Part shown: one piece after another, positions 57,270-64,000 of the stretch
How positions within the stretch are numbered: the stretch's first letter is position 1
How the letters are laid out: each line of letters starts with the position of its first letter
From: Cyathus striatus
Lineage: Eukaryota; Basidiomycota; Agaricomycetes; Agaricales; Nidulariaceae
Direction: 5' to 3'
Assembly: GCA_025738555.1 (NCBI GenBank)
Contig: JAOVFP010000015.1
Location: 372,001-436,000 of the forward strand
DNA: 64,000 nt
Position numbers and translations under genes: made by a program
Notes under the pieces: generated by a model
The model's input: the letters and a program-made list of their open reading frames with translations, nothing else
Databases searched by the model: none
What the model was told of the DNA's origin: nothing

Positions 57270-57910
57270 GATGTATTGTTCTTCATGTCAAGTGGATGCC
57301 AATTAAATTTTGATTGAATGTCTACAGCATGTCCAGGTGATTTAATATCATGAGCTATAGATGTCGAAGAATGGTATTCTGCATGTCAGGTACATGCTAT
57401 CTAGATGTTAACTACATGTTAACTACATGACTGACATGCCTTTTAAATATTGAGTGCATGCTCTGTTCATGTCCTGCACATGTTTAAGAGATGCATTATA
57501 TGTGAGAACTAAAGTGATCTGCATGATAAATAGTTGCCACTCAAATGCTTCTCAAATGCATAGTGCATGACTCAAAATAGTGCCTCCACTCATGTGCTAC
57601 ACATGCATGCCTTCTACATGTTATAGGCATGACTTTGCATGACTTTCTGGATGCCAGCTGCATGTCATTTGTATGTTAGCTACATGCCAACAATATCCCC
57701 TTTAAATGTAGACTGCATGTTCTATTCATGTCCTGTATATGTCTGGGGGATGTCTTTTACATGAAAAACTCGAGTCATTTGGATGATATTTAGCTGTTGC
57801 TCAAATGCTTCTTAAATACATGATACATGACTCAAGAAAGTGCCTCCGCTCATCCACAATACATGCATGCCCACTACATGTCATAGACATGGCTTTGCAT
57901 GACTTTTCAT
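57270..57910. repeat. CATG-rich array with a roughly 260-bp tandem duplication
   Basis: ACATG/CATGT words occur every 10-20 bp. In addition 57440-57650 and 57700-57910 are imperfect tandem copies (TTTAAATRTWGA, CATGTTCTRTTCATGTCCTG, CTCAAATGCTTCT, GACTTTGCATGACTTT). Confidence 0.75.
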
Positions 57911-58656
57911 ATTTACTGAGGGTCACAGTGAGGCATGAGGTACAAATAAAATTAATGAGGAACTTACAAGGTTCTTATAGGTTACGCTGGGCTGTTGATC
58001 TTGGTTGTGAACAGTGCACACCATTGGTCGCACTTTTCAGTGACCATCAAGCAAATGTTCGGACCGTCATACTCCAATTGGTGCGAACAATTGGTCGAAA
58101 TAGTACTGTATCGTGTTAGCAATCATGAGCTTGGTATATTCAGTTTCTAATAAGTAGTTGAAGACGAAATTACACGTGATACAACCTTCACACCACACAC
58201 ACTAACAATTAGTTCAAGTAAGAGTATATAACAAAATCACTTACACTCAATCCTCCTGAGGTAGTGGGCAATGTTGCTTGTCGGCCCTATTACTTTATTA
58301 TTTTCTTATCACTTTCTCAATATTTCCGCCGGATTTAGAAGTAACTTCCCGTGGTGACCCCTACCAGGCTGGTTTTGTCTTAATTTGAACTCAAGCATTT
58401 TGTCGATTTCCGGCCTCATAATGTCTGATTTAGATCAGGCCTGATGGCTGCCGATTTGTCTGAAATGGGATCAATCCTTAATAGGCATTTTCAGGGGTCC
58501 TGAAGCTATCCAGTCATCCAATAACCCCACACCAAGCCTCACGAATTCATATCTATTCTGAGTTTCTAGAATAATGTAACCATGTTTGGGAAAATGATTC
58601 CAAGATTAAGTACACAGGTTGGAGCTCAGCTATTTAAATATGTCGAAGAATGATGT
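57911..58656. other. Intergenic with a dispersed repeat piece
   Basis: No gene supported. About 58240-58310 (CCTGAGGTAGTGGGCAATG, CTTGTCGGCCCTATT) is the inverse of 13138-13200. Inverted words GTTCGGACCG and GGTGCGAACAATTGG near 58055-58095 suggest another small eroded element. Confidence 0.4.
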
Positions 58657-58665
58657 GTTTACAAG
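58657..58665. repeat. Left 9-bp target duplication of E2
   Basis: GTTTACAAG, repeated exactly at 61019-61027. Confidence 0.88.
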
Positions 58666-58689
58666 GGGCTAGTGGTTTTTAACGGTACT

Positions 58690-58800
58690 GTGCAGTACAT
58701 CAAAAATTGTACGGTACTATTTACAGTATGCACGGTACAATGTACAGTACATTTTTGGTTATGCATGGTACATTTCTCGTTATGCACGGTACATCATTGG
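58690..58800. repeat. CACGGTAC array, left end of E2
   Basis: Several ACGGTAC, GCACGGTACA and TACAGTACAT words. The same array returns at 59980-60185 and 60905-61000, toward the right end. Confidence 0.78.
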
Positions 58801-59399
58801 AGCAATGTTATTCCGTGATAACCGGAGTATTGAATCAAAATTATTGTATGATATATTAACTGAGCACGAATATTCTGTAATTAATGGAGTACCATTTCAA
58901 AACTACTCTACACTGCTCTCCTATCTCCCCTTTGTCCGGCCCCCCGCCCGCCATTTCCTTCAACATTTTGCATTGTTCAAAATTTCCCACGCTTCTTCTC
59001 ACCTTTGTCAATGTTTGCAATTGCTGTCATTGACATTCATCAATGCCATCAAACTCACTTTCCTCAAGGCCACTGCACATATTGATGGGTGATGTGTTGA
59101 TGGGCACCCTTCCTCATCATCATGCTCAACAGTGAGCAAGTAATTTCGCATCATTTAGCTCAGTATTTAATATTTTCTCTTGAATCTTTTTGTAATATAT
59201 GTAATATATTTTAATTTATACATTATAGTGTACCTTAGGTATTATAAGAAAGGGTAATCATATGAAAATGCGAAATAATTCAAATTTTCACTGTGAAATA
59301 ATTAATAATTTTTTACAGTAAATCCTACAATTATAATTTATGAAGCATATGTACTGTTGATTTGTTAAAAATTTAAGGGAAAGTCCAATGAATGCGCAA

Positions 59400-59815
59400 T
59401 ATGTGCATGGGAAAGTGAAAGCGGAGGGTGGGGAACAATGAATTGATGGAATGATGAAGCATGGGAAGCTATAAGCAGCAGTGGGCAACACTAAAATATG
59501 TGGGAAATGTTGAGGGTGAGTATTTAACAAAGGAAATACTGTGGGAATTATTGAGCAGAGGGGCGGGCAGCAGTGAGTAGGGACTGAATATGATTAGCGG
59601 AAGCGTGGGAAACGATGGGCGGGAAGGTTGTCATGCAGAAATTTGATAAGCGTAGGCGTGGGAAACAATGGGCGGAGAGGCTGACATCAATTAAGCAACA
59701 TAATTGTTAAGCTGATGCGTGGGAAACAATGGGCGGGAAGGTCGGCATTAATGAGCAGCATACTTAATTGATAAGCGGGGGGGCGTGGGAAAAATTGAGC
59801 GGGAGGGTGGGTGAG
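59400..59815. repeat. GCGTGGGAAA array in E2
   Basis: Copies of GCGTGGGAAACAATGGGCGG and relatives spaced 30-60 bp apart, homologous to 46560-47160 in E1. Confidence 0.78.
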
Positions 59816-60301
59816 AGTGAAGTACATACACAAGAAGTACAATTAATTTATTGATATAAATTGAGTGAGTTCTTAAAAGGTACATTTATGATGTTGGTCA
59901 GGTATCACCAATACATGTACAGTGGTATCGTGATAGACAATACACTAATGCTGCACGGTACATTAAAATTGTTGTACGGTACATTTACAACACCGCACGG
60001 TACATGCACGGTACTTTACGGTACTAATTTACAGTATTTTGTTGATGAACGGTACTGTACGGTACAGATTTTTGTGCACGGTATCTGCACGGTACGTGAT
60101 TTTTGATGTGTACGGTACTTGCACGGTACATTGTGGCAGTGCGCGGTACTTTCACGGTATGCACGGTACTTATGCACGGTACCACATTAAATAAATATAT
60201 GTCATTACAATATATGAAACTTACAATTTTCTCCAAGTAAATTCTTAATTCAAATTTTTGCGTTTTAAGTGATGAGAAATGTTATGATTATTAGTATCAT
60301 A

Positions 60302-60680
60302 CTGTACGAATCCGATCAATTGGGCATGCCTTTGAGTGGGTGACAGGCCCAAACCACAAAGTGATTTCGGCACACAAGAATTTGTAGTGTGACATGCCAG
60401 AATTTTCGGCATTTTCGTTACTCAAGCTAGCCAATAAGCCCAAATTAGTGCATATATTTAGCTTTCAAAAGTACAGAACACTATTGTTTAGCAAGAATTA
60501 GCTTTTGGAGAAGAAAAAATAGTCATTAAACTGAACATTTTTAGGTATTACGCCGGCACCTAAATATGTCACGGTCTAACCTTTCGGCATTTTCATTTGT
60601 GACGCGTGACATGGCCCAAATTTCGGCGCGGCAGAATGGGTGCGTGACGCGTGACTGCCCAATTGATCTGATTCGTACAG
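60302..60680. mobile_element. MITE, family M1 copy 2 (379 bp), nested in E2
   Basis: The 25-bp ends (60302-60326, 60656-60680) differ at one position. They begin CTGTACGAATC and end GATCAATTGGGCA, close to copy 1 at 40511 (CTGTACTAAC..ATCAATTCGGCA). TA flanks both sides (60300-60301, 60681-60682). The interior has TTTCGGCATTTTC and GTGACGCGTGAC repeats and no gene. Confidence 0.82.
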
Positions 60681-61018
60681 TATGTGGTAAGCTCAATTGT
60701 ACAGCAGTAATACCTAATTATACTATGAGCACACTACTATACTTAAATTCATTGGGCATATGAGAGCAAAGATACAAGAAGAATCTTGATAACCCATATA
60801 TTATACCCTCATTAACCAGTGTTATAGCATAATAAATAAGTATTTAATTGATTTTACATAGCTTATTTAAGTTACAATTTATACCGTAAATTAGTATCTG
60901 TTTTGCAGTATGTACGGTATGCACGGTACATTTACGGTACTAATCAGTACTGCACGGTACATGCACGGTACATCGAGTACCGTTCAGTACCGTGCGTACC
61001 GTTAAAAACTGTCGGCCC

Positions 61019-61027
61019 GTTTACAAG
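61019..61027. repeat. Right 9-bp target duplication of E2
   Basis: Exact second copy of GTTTACAAG. Confidence 0.88.
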
Positions 61028-61735
61028 GTATCGGAGGATATCAGCCAAGACTTAGGTTTTCCACACCCCTATCTGCGCCTACAAAGAAGACTAGCCAATA
61101 GTCGACATGGTGTATAGTGTGCGAAGCTATGGCTCGTTCCAGCCTGTGCCACCCCACGATATGACAGAGACGCACACATTCACAACTTCTCTGTGACATC
61201 CTTTATTCCGAATCCGCTTCATATTTGTACGAACTTCCCGGAGGTCCGTTTCCTCCCTATATATCTTCCTTCCCACCACCCATAACAACACAGTAGCATT
61301 CCCAGATTTCCAGTGGTCACCCACGCGTATAACCTAAATTATCCATACTTAATTTACATATAAGTATATACCATCGGTGCCTGACCCCTGAGCACGAAGT
61401 AGCATTGTGGATTGACTGTGGGTGATACTAATACATGTCTTGCATATGTATATACGTCGACACTTAATTCTGATAATATTTGTTTGATCAACTTAACAAT
61501 TTCCATACTTCCATGCTAACCTTGGCTACCCATATGTTGGCCTTCCATGCTTGAATACCACATAAAAATAATCAGTAGTTGCTTCGAACAAGCGCTCGGG
61601 GTATCCCAATTGCTTCCTTAATAGGGTCTGATCGGTCTCATGCGTTTACATAGGGTTTGATCTTTTCCCCATCCTCCTTATATATTCCCTCAAATTCTAC
61701 GAAGATCTCTTCAACTTTGTTCCACTCTCATAGTT
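61028..61735. other. Upstream region of the EF-hand gene
   Basis: No coding sequence recognised. The part before 61736 contains a TATATATTCC stretch about 60 bp upstream of the ATG that may act as a TATA element. Confidence 0.35.
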
Positions 61736-64000
61736 ATGGCGTCTCGAGCATTGGATACGACTCAGGACTTTCATGTTGAGCGCGATGACTTCAAATACGA
61801 TATCTCTACCCTGTCACGAAATGTTTCTCCAGAACGTTTTGCTCCTACATTGGAGAGGCAAGCACTAGCAACCCTTAGCAACCGACGTAACATTGACATA
61901 GAAGAAGAAGTTAAATCTTGGGACACAAATTATATAGCCCTAAGGGAGCTATCCACTGGAAAGAGGAAACATATAAAAGGAAGGAAATTCCTCGACCACG
62001 TTTCCAAGCTGTTGACATTGTTCGGAGGGGTAGCGAAGATTCATCCTCCAGCAGATGGTATGCTCGGTGTTTACTTCACGCTTGCCAGAGGACACCCACG
62101 CTAATATTTTATATATAGTTATCGTTACAGGAGTCAATACCATTATTACTTTACTCAAAGTATATATCGACAATGATAACCAACTTTTATTTGTCTTCAT
62201 TTCGATCGCGGATATGATGCGCCTTCTTCTCGAGTGAGTGCCTAAATTTATCGCAATATTCATTCACAATACTAAAACTTCGACACAGTATACGCCGTCT
62301 TCCACCCAGTGCAGACTTCAGCAGAAGATTAAATATTGAACGCAACCACATCGAAGAAACAACCATTTCATTTGGAAATGTAATTGACGCGTACTATAAA
62401 GGGAATAACATACTTGGTAAGGAATCCTAGTTGATTTTTACCTTATATATTATAAGCCTAACATGCTACGTTTCAGAACGATTTTACAAAGCTCAAGAAT
62501 GGAAAATGAAGCTAGAAGGATATATTAGAGACTACGAGGCTCACAGAAGAAACCTTCAACTTTCACTTGAACTAAAAAACAGCGAAACTCTGCAACACAT
62601 TTTCAAAAACTCCGAAGATGTATCAGTTTATTTCGGGAAACTGGAGCGAGTAGTATCTGAAAGCGAACAGAAAATTCTCAAAACTATTTCGGCGCAAACT
62701 TCAGATTTGAGTAATCTCGATAGCCTTCGTAAACTTGATGCCGAACAAAAAAAGGACCTAATGAGGCTCTTGGCGAGCGTGAGCATTTCACGGTATCGAA
62801 TATACTTTAAGCTGACTTAGGGCTATTAGGACATGGCGGAATTAAAGAAGCACCAGATAACTTCAGAGAGGGAAATGGAATCTCGCGATGCGGCCGCCGT
62901 GCAACGATTTAACCAGATGGTGGAAAGAGTAAACACATCATTCGACGCGATGTGCACCATAAATGAAACTCAATTCAGAACAAAATTCGATATGCAGAGG
63001 CAACAGATCGTAGACGCTATGACCCACGTAGAAAATGTTCTTGTGAAGGAATTTAATAAGGGGGCCCATACACGTCTTAAACAAAAAGTACGTCCCATAC
63101 TTTTATCATACGTACCAGATGTCGTTTTGAACGCATGACACTTTAGGACCTACAAGATATCTGGCACGAGATGGTATGTAATAATTTGGGTTTTATTAAA
63201 TACCGACATCTAACCAGGGGTGACTTAGAAATGGGTATTTTGTGTGGAAAATACGGAATTCAGTCTAGCTTTATCTGAATATTTCCTCGAGTACTTCTCA
63301 GCACGAGACGGCTCAAATGAAAATGAAGGCGTTGGTATAATATTAATCGAAGCTTCAGATGACGTAGACGATTTGCCCAGATGTGAGGAACAACAGACAT
63401 CGACAATGAATGAATCTGTTGAAAGGAAGAAAGGAGATCCATTGGCTTGGACCTTGAAATATATATCACAATTTGGAGATGATATAGCATCTGCGATCGA
63501 CACAGATAAAACAGGCTTCATTCGGACAAGCGAAGCTAATGCATTCACCGGTCGAATGCCTTACAATTGGACTTTGGCGGAATGGTGCGTATACAATGGA
63601 ATAGGTACGAATGGAATCATAAAACATTACAGATATCTCACTAAAGTACAGGTTGGCGTTTTGAACAACAACTATATCAAGAGCGCATTTACCAACTGTT
63701 CGAATCCTGTACCCATCAATGCCTAAGAGGTGCGACTAAATGTTGATAGATTATCTGCGTCTCAATACATCCCAGCGTTAAGACACAACCGTTTATATGT
63801 CTCGTGGATCTTCAATTTATATGACATTCGGCAGTTGCTCAAGCTTGCTAAGGGGCCAGTACTCGAAGAAGTCCAAATGGCTGATGAACTTCGGTCTCTG
63901 GTTTATAGATATTCGAAAGAAAAAGATGATCTGCTCCGTGAAAAGTTGACTAAGTTAAAGTATAATATTGATGCAGAAAACACATTTGGACTATTTGGCG
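61736..64000 (+). CDS. EF-hand protein with helical N-terminal domain, partial at window edge
   Basis: Seven exons join in phase: 61736-62057, 62119-62233, 62289-62416, 62477-62778, 62830-63087, 63147-63173 and 63229 onward. The layout resembles multicopy basidiomycete proteins with a helical, STAND-like N-terminal region (DVIVTGVNTIITLLKVYIDN, DMMRLLLDIRRL, FYKAQEWKMKLEGYIRDYE, coiled-coil-like LKKHQITSEREMES) followed by a calcium-binding loop. That loop is AIDTDKTGFIRTSEANAF: Asp, Asp, Thr, Phe and Glu spaced as in an EF-hand, then MPYNWTLAEWCVYNGIG. An in-frame TAA at 63724-63726 stops this frame, yet the same frame is open from 63727 to 64000 and protein-like (LYDIRQLLKLAKGPVLEEV). So the stop may be a premature mutation, or the gene may end there. 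Function unknown; perhaps calcium-regulated signalling. Confidence 0.65.

Larger units (their letters stand above)
58666..61018. mobile_element. Element E2: 2.35-kb non-coding transposon with 9-bp target duplication
   Basis: Terminal inverted repeats of about 23 bp: both ends start GGGC, then five differing bases (TAGTG against CGACA, all transitions), then an exact GTTTTTAACGGTAC. The exact 9-bp duplication GTTTACAAG flanks it. Inside are subterminal CACGGTAC arrays, one CATCATGCTCAACAGTGAGC block at 59118-59137 shared with E1, and a GCGTGGGAAA array (59400-59810) like that of E1. No gene found. An M1-type MITE (60302-60680) is nested in the right part. Probably a non-autonomous Mutator-like element by duplication length. 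Confidence 0.85.

Overview
The window looks like a basidiomycete (Agaricomycetes-type) nuclear chromosome, in a stretch rich in transposable elements. The evidence is short spliceosomal introns (about 45-60 nt, GT..AG) throughout, a KDZ-type transposase with CxC5/CxC6-like cysteine clusters, an intact PIF/Harbinger element, a decayed Helitron, and mushroom-type multicopy families (F-box proteins, a 2OG-Fe(II) dioxygenase, an EF-hand protein). No bacterial, organellar or rRNA genes were seen.

Layout. 1-10.1 kb: a host gene for an integrase-core protein (1144-10089) is split by a 7.28-kb KDZ transposon (1613-8889) with an exact 8-bp target duplication. 10.2-12.7 kb: an array of AGGTGTACC motifs, then the first of three full-length paralogues of an RG-rich protein with a nucleotidyltransferase-like domain (genes A, B, C, plus a fragment D at 56.2 kb). 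13.3-14.7 kb: two tandem broken copies of a class V aminotransferase-like gene. 15.1-19.5 kb: a complete PIF/Harbinger element with transposase and Myb-like partner, 3-bp target duplication. 19.8-21.6 kb: gene B. 23.4-30.3 kb: three broken copies of an unnamed two-domain gene family, one carrying a 175-bp solo LTR in an intron. 32.6-38.1 kb: a Helitron RepHel gene broken mostly by TGA codons. 40.5-41.0 kb: a TA-flanked MITE beside a truncated F-box/LRR-like gene. 42.97-44.4 kb: an intact 2OG-Fe(II) dioxygenase gene. 44.6-48.45 kb: an F-box gene split by a 2.66-kb non-coding element (E1) with a 9-bp target duplication. 49.8-52.8 kb: gene C. 53.8-55.0 kb: an intact paralogue of the split F-box gene. 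56-58 kb: fragment D, satellites and a 54-codon mini-gene. 58.67-61.02 kb: a second 9-bp-duplication element (E2), relative of E1, with a second copy of the MITE nested inside. 61.7 kb to the end: an EF-hand gene running off the edge.

How it fits together. The dominant biology is transposon activity. Two insertions (KDZ and E1) landed inside coding exons; removing the element plus one target duplication restores an open frame whose total length divides by three, so both host genes were probably intact when hit. Many coding breaks are TGA codons, several where Arg is expected, which is what deamination of CGA would give. The non-coding elements carry dense arrays of short, partly palindromic motifs near their ends, a different motif in each element. 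The surviving plausible host genes are NTase-like genes B and C, the 2OG dioxygenase, the F-box gene at 53.8-55.0 kb, and possibly the EF-hand gene. All gene names are family-level calls made by eye; boundaries rest on splice signals, frame arithmetic and paralogue comparison inside the window.
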